Assembly (NCBI RefSeq): GCF_042675665.1
Contig: NZ_JBHTJI010000001.1
Location: forward strand, 1,550,001-1,614,000
Reading direction: 5' to 3'
DNA: 64,000 bases
Source of the DNA: Mariniflexile jejuense
GTDB lineage: Bacteria > Bacteroidota > Bacteroidia > Flavobacteriales > Flavobacteriaceae
This document shows positions 14,827 to 23,401 of this stretch, piece by piece. The translations under genes and the position numbers were made by a program. Position 1 is the first letter of the stretch; the number at the start of each line of letters is the position of its first letter. The notes under the pieces are model-generated. The model had not been told where the DNA came from. It saw only the letters and a program-made list of their open reading frames with translations, and ran no database searches.

Positions 14827-16085
14827 ATAGTGGTTTTGGTTTGTATTTCTGATTGTAGCTTTTTGGTTTTAAATCGCTGCAATAGGTTACTTATATCCTC
14901 ACTTATTTTTGTTTCTACTACCCTAGCATATACCTGTGTGGTTGATAATTTAGCATGCCCTAGAAGCTTCGATACCGTTTCTATGGGTACACCGTTCGAA
15001 AGCATGACGGTTGTGGCAAAAGTATGTCTGGCAACATGAAAGGTTAGGTTCTTGTTTATACCGCAGTCATTTGCTATTTCCTTTAGGTAGGCATTGGTTT
15101 TTTGGTTGGAGCTCAAAGGCAACAAGGATTCTCCATAGTTGTTTTCTGAAATATCTTTATACTTTTCCAATATTTCCATTGCTTTAGGCAAAATAGGGAC
15201 TTTTACCGTTTCGTCCGTCTTTTCCCGTTTGGTAAATATCCAATGGTTGTTGTCTATACCCCGAGTGATTTGCTTTGTTGTAAGCTCTTTAACATCTACA
15301 TAGGACAATCCTGTATAACAGGAAAAAATAAAGCAATCCTTTACTCTTTCTAAGCGTTCATTTTTATAATATGTATTTTCTAATAACTCCAGTTCCCTTC
15401 CCGTTAGGTATGCCCTATCATACTTGTCAAACTTCAATTGAAATTGGTTGAACGGGTTCTTTGGTATCCATTCCAATTTTACCGCTAGATTTATCATTTT
15501 CTTGAAACGCTCCAAATGTTTCATTACACCATTATTGCTGAGCATAAGCTTTTTCTTAGCGTTTTTGTAAGTTCGCAAATACTGTTCGAAATCGCTTATA
15601 AAACGGTAGTTAAGTTGCTTTAAATAAATGTCATTTGTTTTTAGTTTTTGGCTTAGGAATTTATCCAAATACTTTTCCGTAGTAGTATAATTTTTCATCG
15701 TACCGTGTTTTAAAACGCTGACCATATTGGTATTGTGGTAAGCAATCAGTTCTTTTAAACTTTTATGGTTATCGTCTTCTCCCAAGTATCTTGATTTAAT
15801 GGCATTGGCGGTAATGATTTTGGATTCTTCCAACAACTGTTTATGGCAGTCTAATAATTGACTATATAACTGGTCCAAATAAGAGTTCAGAACTCTTATT
15901 TTATAAGTGCTTCCACGTCCCCTATTTTTCGAACTGTCCCATTCTCTAATGAGAACGGTTCTTTTAAGGCTAATTTCTGAACGTCGTCCATTGACTGTAA
16001 TGCGAACGTAGATAGATAGCTCGTTCGCGCTGCTTCTTGATTTTCTTGTGAAGAAAATAATTGAAAAGGTGCTGTTTGTCTGCAT
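14820..16085 (-). CDS. tyrosine-type site-specific integrase of the tRNA-Pro element
   Basis: 421 aa. The N-terminal arm-binding domain (VRITVNGRRSEIS, 27-39) and SAM-like core-binding domain (about 110-205) precede the catalytic domain (220-405). Visible catalytic residues are H350-x-x-R353 (HVARH), H377 (LLGHAKLSTTQ) and the nucleophile Y386 (QVYARV). The usual first Arg is Ser261 (TGLSYVDV), as in the Bacteroidota IntDOT-like branch. It catalyses integration and excision between the tRNA-Pro 3' end and the element's att site. The start (MQTNSTFSIIFF) lies about 225 bases from the attachment repeat, and the gene reads inward. Confidence 0.95.
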   Translation of the reverse strand: MQTNSTFSIIFFTRKSRSSANELSIYVRITVNGRRSEISLKRTVLIREWDSSKNRGRGSTYKIRVLNSYLDQLYSQLLDCHKQLLEESKIITANAIKSRYLGEDDNHKSLKELIAYHNTNMVSVLKHGTMKNYTTTEKYLDKFLSQKLKTNDIYLKQLNYRFISDFEQYLRTYKNAKKKLMLSNNGVMKHLERFKKMINLAVKLEWIPKNPFNQFQLKFDKYDRAYLTGRELELLENTYYKNERLERVKDCFIFSCYTGLSYVDVKELTTKQITRGIDNNHWIFTKREKTDETVKVPILPKAMEILEKYKDISENNYGESLLPLSSNQKTNAYLKEIANDCGINKNLTFHVARHTFATTVMLSNGVPIETVSKLLGHAKLSTTQVYARVVETKISEDISNLLQRFKTKKLQSEIQTKTTIF

Positions 16086-16177
16086 TTTTAACGGCTTTAG
16101 TTTGACATTTTTTTGAAAAAACGAAAGTCAAATTGCTTTTAAATGCTCTTTAAATTTACGACAATTTTGGTGAGAAA

Positions 16178-16198
16178 GTGCACACCTGATTGCACACC
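16178..16198 (-). repeat. candidate arm-type integrase binding sites (right end)
   Basis: On the minus strand, GGTGTGCA-ATCA-GGTGTGCA is a direct repeat of an 8-mer at 12-bp period. The same block with three changes in 20 recurs at the left end (3673-3692). Position between the int start and the attachment repeat, plus the paired occurrence, fits arm sites. Confidence 0.5.
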
Positions 16199-16250
16199 TT
16201 TTTATTGAGTTAAATTGTTTTTATTTGCCATCAAACAAAATACCTAAAAA

Positions 16251-16287
16251 CAAAAAACACTGATAATCATACAATTAACAGTGTTTT
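16251..16287 (-). terminator. terminator for tRNA-Pro(TGG), supplied by the element
   Basis: 9-bp stem AAAACACTG (16254-16262) / CAGTGTTTT (16279-16287) with a 16-nt loop; in the minus direction it is followed by a U-run. It begins 22 bases after the 13-bp repeat at the tRNA 3' end. The fossil element has a stem of the same length, loop and offset but different sequence. Confidence 0.7.
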
Positions 16288-16310
16288 GATACTTCCTATT
16301 TCTAGGTTCG

Positions 16311-16385
16311 TCGGGGTGGCAGGATTCGAACCTGCGACCTCCTGCTCCCAAAGCAGGCGCGATAACCGGGCTACGCTACACCCCG
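16311..16385 (-). tRNA. tRNA-Pro(TGG), integration target
   Basis: Minus-strand cloverleaf. Acceptor CGGGGTG (16385-16379) pairs with CACCCCG (16318-16312). The anticodon stem CCTGC/GCAGG carries the loop TTTGGGA, giving anticodon TGG. T arm GCAGGTTCGAATCCTGC; discriminator A at 16311; no encoded CCA. The last 12 bases of the gene plus one flanking base form the right attachment repeat (16310-16322), so the gene stays intact after integration. Confidence 0.96.
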
Positions 16386-16519
16386 AAGTTAGTTCTATTC
16401 TAACGGGATGCAAATATACTTTTTTAAATAATATACAAACTAAATATTTAATATAATTTTAAAAAATCTATATTTAACCTTTTCTGGACAACTATAGCTA
16501 ATTAAAACCAAATCTTAAT

Positions 16520-18835
16520 ATGCCAAAATTTAAAATGACCCGACTTAATTCTCTCATTTTAAAAAAAACGCTGTTATCAGGTGTTTTTTTAATTAGCATA
16601 TTGTATACGCATTCTCAACAAATTTTAAAAGGCAAAATTATTGATAGTGAAAGCGGCACACCAATAGCCAACGTAATAGTTAAAAACGTTCAAAACAATA
16701 CAACATCAACATCAAACAACCTAGGTTTATTTGAATTTCAAAATACAGGATTTTACAATTTTTCAAAAGCTGGTTATGAAGAAAAAGAAATTGAAATTTC
16801 AAAAGCTGAATACATAATTATTCAATTAGAAATTAGTCCTTCAAATTTAAATGAGGTTATTGTAAGCACTAACCATATTGCTCAAAAATTAAAAAAATCT
16901 AATACAACCATAGATCTTATTACTACTAAAGATATTGAACGTGGTAATACTACTAATGTTCTTGATATTTTAAATAGAGTGCCGAGTATTTTTATGCAAT
17001 CGGGTGCTTTAAACACTAACAAAATTTCTATTAGAGGTATAGGTTCTAGAAATTTGTATGGCACTTCAAAAATTCGTGCATATTTTCAAGATATACCTTT
17101 AACTTCTGGTAATGGAGAAACTTCAATTGAAGATTTTGAATTGGGTTCCATTTCGCGTTTTGAAATTATAAAAGGTGCTGGTTCTAGTATTTACGGTGCT
17201 GGTTTAGGTGGCACAATTCACCTTATTCCTCAAAACGCCTATTTAAATCAAACCAGTATACAAAGTGATATTTCTTTTGGATCTTTTGGGTTAATGAAAG
17301 GTGTACTAAATGTGAACCATGGTACTACAAAAAATAGTTTTAGAGCCATTTATAGCAACACACATAGTGATGGCTACAGAGCGAATAATGAATACAACCG
17401 AAAAACCTTTACCATAAACACTAACCACTTTATAAGTAATAAAGACGACATTACATTATTGGCTAGTTTTGTTAATTTAAAAGGGTTTATACCAAGTTCT
17501 ATAAATGAAACTAACTATTTAAACAACCCTAAATCGGCTGCATTTACATGGGCACAATCAAAAGGTTATGAAGATTCTAAACGTGGTATTTTGGGTGTTT
17601 CTTGGAATCATCAATACAACAGTAACATAAAGCAAGCTACCAGTATTTTTTCATCTTTTAAAAAAGCTTATGAACCAAGACCTTTTGATATATTAACAGA
17701 AAACACAAACGCTATTGGTATTAGAAGTCGTATTTTAGGAACAATTAATAAACTAAATTGGACACTTGGTGGTGAATTATTTAAAGACACTTATAAATCT
17801 AGAAATTTTGAAAACTTATATCAAAGTTATCCTGCTGGAACTGGTAGTGTTAAAGGCGATAAATTTGCAGATTTAAAAGAAAAACGAACCTACTACAACC
17901 TGTTTTTTGAAACCAACTATAATACTTCTGAAAAAACTACAGTGTCTTTAGGATTAAATTTCAATAAAACTTCTTACAACTTATATGATAAATTTTTAAC
18001 TGATGAAAACCCAGACCAATCAGGCTCTTATAGCTTCAAAGGCATGCTGTCGCCAAAATTAGGTATATCGCATCTTTTTACTGAAAATATAAGCTTTTAT
18101 TCTAATGTAAGTCATGGTTTTTCACCACCTTCAACAGCAGAAACTTTACTACCCGAAGGATTGATAAACCCTAACATAAAACCAGAAACTGGTTGGAATT
18201 TTGAAGTTGGTACTCGCTCAACATTCTTCAACAACCGTTTACAACTTAACTTAGCATTGTATAAAATGGCTGTTAAAAATCTTTTAGTTGCTAGAAGAAC
18301 AGGTAACGACCAATTTATTGGTGTAAATGCTGGAAAAACACAACATAATGGTTTAGAAATGGTTGTGAAATACCAATGGATACAACATGAAACTGTTTCT
18401 TTGAATCATTATATTTCATATACACTAAACGATTTCAAGTTCAAAGAATTTGTTGATAATGAAACTGATTTCTCTGGAAATAAACTAACAGGCGTACCTT
18501 CTGAAGTTTTAAATACTGGTATAGACTTTGAAACTAAATTTGGCGTATACACCACAGTAAACTATCAGTTTGTTGGCAGTATTCCTATAACAGATAACAA
18601 CTCACTTTTTACTAAAGATTACAGTTTAACAAACACAAAAATAGGCTACAAACACAGTATCAACTCAAAGCTAAAACTAAATGCTTATTTTGGTTTAGAC
18701 AATGTTTTTAACAAACATTACGCTTCGCAAATTCTTATTAATGCTACTGGTTTTGGCGGTGCTGCTCCACGATATTATTACCCAGGCAATCCAACAAATT
18801 ATTACACAGGAATTAATATAATTTATATGTTTTAA
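16520..18835 (+). CDS. TonB-dependent outer-membrane receptor
   Basis: 771 aa. The N-terminal signal peptide region runs to about residue 33 (ILYTHSQ). A carboxypeptidase-regulatory-like domain follows (LKGKIIDSESGTPIANVIVKN, about 35-110), then a plug domain (STNHIAQKLKKSNTTIDLIT; VLDILNRVPSIF; KGAGSSIYGAGLGGTIHL, about 115-240), and a 22-strand-type barrel ending in aromatic residues (GINIIYMF). This is the expected architecture for uptake of an iron chelate, vitamin or small cofactor across the outer membrane. It heads a three-gene unit with a sugar dehydrogenase and a cytochrome c (24 and 12 bases apart), suggesting the ligand may be a cofactor of that enzyme. An alternative start is the Met at residue 6. 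Confidence 0.9.
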   Translation: MPKFKMTRLNSLILKKTLLSGVFLISILYTHSQQILKGKIIDSESGTPIANVIVKNVQNNTTSTSNNLGLFEFQNTGFYNFSKAGYEEKEIEISKAEYIIIQLEISPSNLNEVIVSTNHIAQKLKKSNTTIDLITTKDIERGNTTNVLDILNRVPSIFMQSGALNTNKISIRGIGSRNLYGTSKIRAYFQDIPLTSGNGETSIEDFELGSISRFEIIKGAGSSIYGAGLGGTIHLIPQNAYLNQTSIQSDISFGSFGLMKGVLNVNHGTTKNSFRAIYSNTHSDGYRANNEYNRKTFTINTNHFISNKDDITLLASFVNLKGFIPSSINETNYLNNPKSAAFTWAQSKGYEDSKRGILGVSWNHQYNSNIKQATSIFSSFKKAYEPRPFDILTENTNAIGIRSRILGTINKLNWTLGGELFKDTYKSRNFENLYQSYPAGTGSVKGDKFADLKEKRTYYNLFFETNYNTSEKTTVSLGLNFNKTSYNLYDKFLTDENPDQSGSYSFKGMLSPKLGISHLFTENISFYSNVSHGFSPPSTAETLLPEGLINPNIKPETGWNFEVGTRSTFFNNRLQLNLALYKMAVKNLLVARRTGNDQFIGVNAGKTQHNGLEMVVKYQWIQHETVSLNHYISYTLNDFKFKEFVDNETDFSGNKLTGVPSEVLNTGIDFETKFGVYTTVNYQFVGSIPITDNNSLFTKDYSLTNTKIGYKHSINSKLKLNAYFGLDNVFNKHYASQILINATGFGGAAPRYYYPGNPTNYYTGINIIYMF

Positions 18836-18859
18836 CTAAATTTAGGGCAAAAAGAAATT

Positions 18860-19984
18860 ATGAAACATGGTCTTTTTATTTTATCAATCATTTTTATGTC
18901 TTGTTTTGCTTGCGCACAACAAACCGAATCTACAGTAAAAGCTGAAGATCCAACCACTATAAACTACACGACAGAATTAGTTGTTTCCGATATAAATATA
19001 CCTTGGGGAATAGCCTTTTTGCCAGATGGCAGCATGCTAATTACTGAAAAAGCAGGCGAACTTATTCACTTCAAAAACGGTACAAAAACTTCAATTTTGG
19101 GTGTTCCAGAAGTTTATGTACGTGGGCAAGGTGGTTTTATGGGCATTAAATTACATCCAAATTACGAAACTAATGGCTGGATTTATTTTGCTTACGCTTC
19201 TGCAGAAGGTGAAGGTGATGGTGGTAATACAGCCATTATGCGTGGTAAACTAAAAGACAATACTTTGGTTGACAAAGAACTACTTTACAAAGCCAGTCCC
19301 AACTCTAAAAGAGGTCAGCATTTTGGTTCTAGAATAGAGTTTGATAACGATGGTTATCTTTACTTTTCTATTGGTGAACGTGGTGAAGGCTCGCTTAACG
19401 CACAAGATATTACTCGCGATTGTGGTAAAATATACAGACTACATGATGATGGTCGCATTCCTGAAGATAACCCATTCGTTAATGTTCCAAATGCTAAAAA
19501 AGCCATTTACACTTATGGTAATAGAAACCCGCAAGGCTTAATAAAAAACCCTTTTACTGAAGAAATTTGGGAGCATGAACATGGCCCTAAAGGTGGCGAT
19601 GAGATAAACATCATCCAAAAAGGAAAAAATTATGGTTGGCAAGTCATATCATACGGTATTAACTATGATGGTACTTCATTTACAGATATTTCAGAAAAAG
19701 AAGGCATGGAACAACCACTATTTTATTGGGTTCCATCTATTGCACCTAGCGGAATGGATTTTATAACCTCAGATAGATATCCTGATTGGAAAGGCGATTT
19801 ATTAGTTGGTTCACTCAAATTTGAATATCTAGAACGTTTAGTTTTTGAAAATGGCAAGGTAGTTAAACGCGAAAAACTATTAGAAAAAATTGGTCGTGTT
19901 AGAGATATTGTTCAAGCTCCAGATGGCTATATTTATGTAGCAGTTGAAGGAAAAGGTATTTTTAAAATTATTCCAAAAAATTAA
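18860..19984 (+). CDS. PQQ-dependent soluble aldose sugar dehydrogenase (GSDH family)
   Basis: 374 aa. A signal peptide or lipoprotein leader (MKHGLFILSIIFMSCFACAQQ) exports it to the periplasm. A six-bladed propeller of the glucose/sorbosone dehydrogenase family follows: WGIAFLPDGSMLITEKAG, GGFMGIKLHPNY, GQHFGSRIEFDNDGYLYFSIG, RNPQGLIKNP, and the cofactor-site block EHGPKGGDEINIIQKGKNYG. The family oxidises aldoses at C1 using PQQ and calcium and passes electrons to a soluble acceptor. The cytochrome c gene 12 bases downstream is the obvious acceptor; the TonB receptor is encoded just upstream. No pqq synthesis genes are present in this window. Confidence 0.85.
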   Translation: MKHGLFILSIIFMSCFACAQQTESTVKAEDPTTINYTTELVVSDINIPWGIAFLPDGSMLITEKAGELIHFKNGTKTSILGVPEVYVRGQGGFMGIKLHPNYETNGWIYFAYASAEGEGDGGNTAIMRGKLKDNTLVDKELLYKASPNSKRGQHFGSRIEFDNDGYLYFSIGERGEGSLNAQDITRDCGKIYRLHDDGRIPEDNPFVNVPNAKKAIYTYGNRNPQGLIKNPFTEEIWEHEHGPKGGDEINIIQKGKNYGWQVISYGINYDGTSFTDISEKEGMEQPLFYWVPSIAPSGMDFITSDRYPDWKGDLLVGSLKFEYLERLVFENGKVVKREKLLEKIGRVRDIVQAPDGYIYVAVEGKGIFKIIPKN

Positions 19985-19996
19985 AAAAATCAATAT

Positions 19997-20398
19997 ATGA
20001 AATCATTTTTATTAAGCTTATTTATTTCATTTTCATTCGTAATTATAGGTAGTTCACAAACAAATGCTTTAAAATCAAGTATCGCTAGAGGTCAAGAAAT
20101 TTATACCGATTTCTGTGTATCATGCCATTTACCTAATGGAAAAGGCGTAGAACGTGTTTATCCACCTCTAGCAAATTCAGATTATCTAAAAAAGAACCGA
20201 GAAGCAAGTATTAAAGCTATAAAATTTGGACTTCAAGGAAGCATTACCGTTAACGGAAAAAAATACAATAGTGTTATGACGCCGTTAGGGTTAAGTGATG
20301 ATGAAATTGCCGATGTTATGAATTACATTTCGAACACTTGGGGCAATAAAAACGACAAAATAGTAACCGAAGCCGAAGTTTCAAAAGTTAAAAAATAA
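19997..20398 (+). CDS. mono-heme cytochrome c
   Basis: 133 aa with a signal peptide (about 1-23). One heme motif CVSCH lies in the context YTDFCVSCHLPNGKGVERVYPPLANSDYL, and a distal Met is available in NSVMTPLGLSDDEIADVMNYI, giving the His/Met class I cytochrome pattern. Periplasmic electron carrier. The last gene of the TonB receptor-dehydrogenase-cytochrome unit, where it most likely accepts electrons from the sugar dehydrogenase and delivers them to the respiratory chain. Confidence 0.9.
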   Translation: MKSFLLSLFISFSFVIIGSSQTNALKSSIARGQEIYTDFCVSCHLPNGKGVERVYPPLANSDYLKKNREASIKAIKFGLQGSITVNGKKYNSVMTPLGLSDDEIADVMNYISNTWGNKNDKIVTEAEVSKVKK

Positions 20399-20431
20399 AA
20401 CAAGAGTCTCATTAATTGACTTGCATTTAAC

Positions 20432-20439
20432 TAACTTTG
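20432..20439 (+). promoter_or_regulatory. candidate -7 promoter box of the udk operon
   Basis: TAACTTTG fits TAnnTTTG and lies 26 bases before the udk ATG, in the 67-bp gap after the cytochrome gene. It marks a new transcript start. No well-spaced -33 element was identified. Confidence 0.55.
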
Positions 20440-20465
20440 TAACGCCTAATTAAACAAAACTATTC

Positions 20466-21071
20466 ATGCTTATTATAGGAATTGCTGGAGGAACAGGTTG
20501 TGGAAAAACAACTGTTGTAAATCAAATACTTAACGAACTTCCAGAAGGTGAAGTTGGTGTAATTTCACAAGACTCGTATTATAAAGACACCACCCATTTA
20601 AGTTATGATGAGCGTGTTAAAATTAATTTCGACCATCCAAGGTCTATCGATTTTGAACTTTTGGAAAATCATCTTAAAGATTTAAAAAACGGCAATCCCA
20701 TACACCAACCTGTCTATTCTTTCGTTAAACATAATAGAACAGGCGATACTATTTTAACACACCCAAGAAAGGTGATGATAGTAGAAGGCATTTTAATTTT
20801 AACACATCCAGAATTGCGTGATATGTTTGATATTAAAATATTTGTACATGCCGATACTGATGAACGCCTAATACGCCGATTAAAACGCGATATTACAGAA
20901 CGTGGTAGAGATTTACATGAAGTTTTAACACGCTATCAAACTACATTAAAACCCATGCACGACCAGTTTATTGAACCCATGAAAGAGTATGCCGATATTA
21001 TAATACCAAACAACAAACACAATACAGTGGCTATAGATATTGTTCGCACTATTATAAATAACAAACTATAA
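20466..21071 (+). CDS. udk: uridine kinase
   Basis: 201 aa cytoplasmic pyrimidine-salvage enzyme phosphorylating uridine and cytidine with ATP or GTP. Visible: P-loop GGTGCGKTT (residues 8-16), QDSYYKD and NFDHPRSIDFELL substrate blocks, the lid-type sequence RLIRRLKRDITERGRDL, and VEGILIL. Length and motif order are standard. It is the first gene of a tight cluster (udk, ftsB-like, mutA, lipoprotein, mutB) and ends directly before the next ATG. Confidence 0.95.
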   Translation: MLIIGIAGGTGCGKTTVVNQILNELPEGEVGVISQDSYYKDTTHLSYDERVKINFDHPRSIDFELLENHLKDLKNGNPIHQPVYSFVKHNRTGDTILTHPRKVMIVEGILILTHPELRDMFDIKIFVHADTDERLIRRLKRDITERGRDLHEVLTRYQTTLKPMHDQFIEPMKEYADIIIPNNKHNTVAIDIVRTIINNKL

Positions 21072-21395
21072 ATGAGTATTCTAAAACACAAATTATTAAA
21101 ACCCTTCAAAAACATTTTTATCCTTATTTTGGCTGTTTTTGTAGTTTGGATGTTGTTTTTTGATGCTAACTCTTGGTTAATTCACCACGAATTAAACAAT
21201 GATATTGATGCTCTAGAAAGTGAAAAAGAATACTATCAAAAAGAAATTGAAAAAGACAATAAAGCTATAAAAACCTTAAACAATAAAGAAGGCTTAGAAA
21301 AATTTGCTCGCGAAGAATACTACATGAAACGTGAAAATGAAGAAATTTATATTATTGAATATGAAGATAGCTTAAAAACAAAAAAAGATGACTAG
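21072..21395 (+). CDS. septum formation initiator (FtsB/DivIC-like)
   Basis: 107 aa bitopic membrane protein: basic N-terminus, one transmembrane helix (about 15-31, FILILAVFVVWMLFF), then a coiled coil (about 38-75, DIDALESEKEYYQKEIEKDNKAIKTLNN), and the conserved EKFAREEYYMKRENEEIYIIEY end typical of FtsB/DivIC. It acts in the divisome, bridging to FtsL and FtsQ-like partners. The start codon follows the udk stop without a gap, and the last 8 bases overlap mutA. The acidic/basic C-terminus fits the family. Confidence 0.88.
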   Translation: MSILKHKLLKPFKNIFILILAVFVVWMLFFDANSWLIHHELNNDIDALESEKEYYQKEIEKDNKAIKTLNNKEGLEKFAREEYYMKRENEEIYIIEYEDSLKTKKDD

Positions 21396-22767
21396 TGGCT
21401 TGTTTGAAGATTTTGATGAAGTTTCAGCAAAACAATGGAAACAAAAAATTCAGTTCGATTTAAAAGGAGCCGATTATAATGAAACGCTTATTTGGAAAAC
21501 AAACGAAGACATTTCAGTAAAACCATTTTACAATGCCGAAGATTTAAAAACACTTCCCGAAGTTTCAAACACAAAAGCAACCCAATGGCAAATTTGCCAA
21601 ACTATTTTTGTGGCAGATGTTGAAAAATCAAATAAAAAAGCCATAAAAGCAATAGAACGCGGTGCAGAATCCATCATCTTCATCATCCCAAACAAAACAA
21701 TTTCAATTGAAAATTTATTAAAAAACCTTCGTAATATTCCTGTTTTTCTAGAACTTCAATTTCTTTCAGAATCTTTCAATAAAAAACTTTTCACCATTTC
21801 TAACGCACTTGAAAAACAAGAAAACAAAGTTTACATTCAAACAGATATTATTGGAAATTTAGTAAAATCTGGAAATTGGTTTAATACGTTAAATGACGAT
21901 TTTTCTAAATTTAAATCCATCATTAAACTCTCAAAATCGTTTCATATTAACGCATCCACATATCAAAATGCAGGTGCAACAATGGTGCAGCAATTAGCTT
22001 ACGCTTTGGCACATGCCAATGAATATTTAAATGTTTTAGAAGGCGATTTTTCGAGTGAAGAAAAACAATCTTTTAAAATAACATTCAATATTTCAATAGG
22101 AAGTAACTACTTCTTCGAAATAGCAAAACTTCGTGCTTTACGCCTTCTTTGGAGTACTTTAGCTTCAGAATACAATATAACTGCGCAATGCCATATCATT
22201 GTTATACCAACAAAACGCAATAAAACTATTTACGATTTCAACACCAATTTATTACGCACCACAACCGAATGTATGAGTGCCATACTTGGTGGCGCAAACA
22301 CAATTTGCAATTTACCTTACGATGCTATTTATAAAAAAACAAATAGCTTTAGTGAACGTTTATCGCGAAATCAATTACTAATACTAAAACACGAAAGCTA
22401 TTTTAACAAAGTTAACAACCCTGCCGATGGAGTTTATTATATTGAAATATTAACCAATCAATTAGCTGAAAAAGCATTGACTTTATTTAAAGATATTGAA
22501 CAACAAGGTGGTTTTTTAAAACAGTTGAAAGATGGTACCATTCAAAGAAAAATTAAAGAAAGCGCAAAAAAAGAACAACAGCAATTTGATGTTAATGAAC
22601 ACATTTTGGTTGGCACAAACAAATATTCCAACCAAAATGATAATATGAAACATGAATTGGAACTTTTTCCATTTGTAAAAACAAACCAAAGAAAAACGTT
22701 GACAGAACCTATTATTGAAAAGCGTTTAGCCGAAACTTTGGAACAAAATAGATTAAAAAATGAATAA
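21388..22767 (+). CDS. mutA: methylmalonyl-CoA mutase small subunit
   Basis: 459 aa. It carries the TIM-barrel mutase domain: start with KQWKQKIQFDLKGADYNETLIWKTNEDI, then SKSFHINASTYQNAGATMVQQLAYALA and NPADGVYYIEILTNQLAEKALTLF. The B12-binding C-terminal domain present in many longer small subunits is absent. The catalytic large subunit (mutB) is encoded 630 bases downstream. The heterodimer converts methylmalonyl-CoA and succinyl-CoA. It overlaps ftsB by 8 bases and the lipoprotein gene by 8 bases, indicating translational coupling. Confidence 0.9.
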   Translation: MTSGLFEDFDEVSAKQWKQKIQFDLKGADYNETLIWKTNEDISVKPFYNAEDLKTLPEVSNTKATQWQICQTIFVADVEKSNKKAIKAIERGAESIIFIIPNKTISIENLLKNLRNIPVFLELQFLSESFNKKLFTISNALEKQENKVYIQTDIIGNLVKSGNWFNTLNDDFSKFKSIIKLSKSFHINASTYQNAGATMVQQLAYALAHANEYLNVLEGDFSSEEKQSFKITFNISIGSNYFFEIAKLRALRLLWSTLASEYNITAQCHIIVIPTKRNKTIYDFNTNLLRTTTECMSAILGGANTICNLPYDAIYKKTNSFSERLSRNQLLILKHESYFNKVNNPADGVYYIEILTNQLAEKALTLFKDIEQQGGFLKQLKDGTIQRKIKESAKKEQQQFDVNEHILVGTNKYSNQNDNMKHELELFPFVKTNQRKTLTEPIIEKRLAETLEQNRLKNE

Positions 22768-23401
22768 AAACACATTCATACTGTACTCACTAATTGCAAT
22801 TCTTGCATTAAACACATCTTGTTTAACCATCGCTAAAGACGTAAAAAGCTGGATTGAAGTTAGCAATATTGAAGAGGTAAAAGGCAAATATCATTTTTTA
22901 AGTGATGATGGTATCAAAATATATTTACCAGAGGCTTTTAAAAAATATTCAAGAGTTAGTTATGAAAAATTATTAGACTCTTTAGCAAGTAAAAAAGATT
23001 ATGAATTAGAACTAAAACGGCTAGAATATCTTCGAGAAATGGAAGGTAATTTTTACATCTTTTTTGATGAAGAAACACGTTCTACCTATACAATAAATAC
23101 CATGCCTTACATGCCTATTCATAAAGGCGATGCACAATATATTTTAGGCATGATTAGCATGAATAATAAAAAAATCGCTAAAGAAAGCGACTTAGAAATT
23201 ACTAAAATAACTGCAAAATACAGTGCCAATAACGGCATACAAATTTTTAAGGCCATTCATAAAATTGACAATAATAAAAAACAACACACCAGTTACAATT
23301 CATCATATATCGTTTCTGCAAACAACAAAACGATATACATACAATTACTATCTGGTTTCGATGTTAATTTCGATCCATTTTTACAAAAAATCATTTTATA
23401 A
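22760..23401 (+). CDS. putative lipoprotein between mutA and mutB
   Basis: 213 aa. The N-terminus MNKNTFILYSLIAILALNTS followed by Cys21 looks like a lipoprotein signal peptide with a relaxed lipobox. The mature part has a repeated hydrophilic/beta pattern (KYHFLSDDGIKIYLPEAFKKYS, FYIFFDEETRSTYTINTMPY) and no catalytic motif. It overlaps mutA by 8 bases and shares one base with the mutB start, so it is locked into the mutase operon. An envelope protein there has no obvious metabolic role. The family is not recognised. Confidence 0.75.
   Translation: MNKNTFILYSLIAILALNTSCLTIAKDVKSWIEVSNIEEVKGKYHFLSDDGIKIYLPEAFKKYSRVSYEKLLDSLASKKDYELELKRLEYLREMEGNFYIFFDEETRSTYTINTMPYMPIHKGDAQYILGMISMNNKKIAKESDLEITKITAKYSANNGIQIFKAIHKIDNNKKQHTSYNSSYIVSANNKTIYIQLLSGFDVNFDPFLQKIIL

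Larger units (their letters stand above)
3599..16322. mobile_element. integrative element in tRNA-Pro(TGG), about 12.7 kb
   Basis: Boundaries are the 13-bp direct repeat GTCGGGGTGGCAG at 3599-3611 and 16310-16322; the right copy is the functional tRNA-Pro 3' end. The integrase gene lies next to the right end. An imperfect 21-bp word recurs near both ends (3673-3693 and 16178-16198). From left to right the contents are two secreted proteins, a Sel1/T9SS protein, a secreted helical protein, an O-antigen-ligase/esterase fusion, a transglutaminase-like lipoprotein, a structured non-coding stretch, a 120-aa protein, a NTase/HEPN protein, an XRE regulator and int. I recognise no relaxase, conjugation or phage structural gene, so it is an island or a mobilizable/defective element. 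Confidence 0.8.

Noticed and set aside
3599..16322. Prophage or complete conjugative transposon
   Set aside because: No capsid, tail, terminase, relaxase, coupling protein or tra genes are visible among the encoded proteins.
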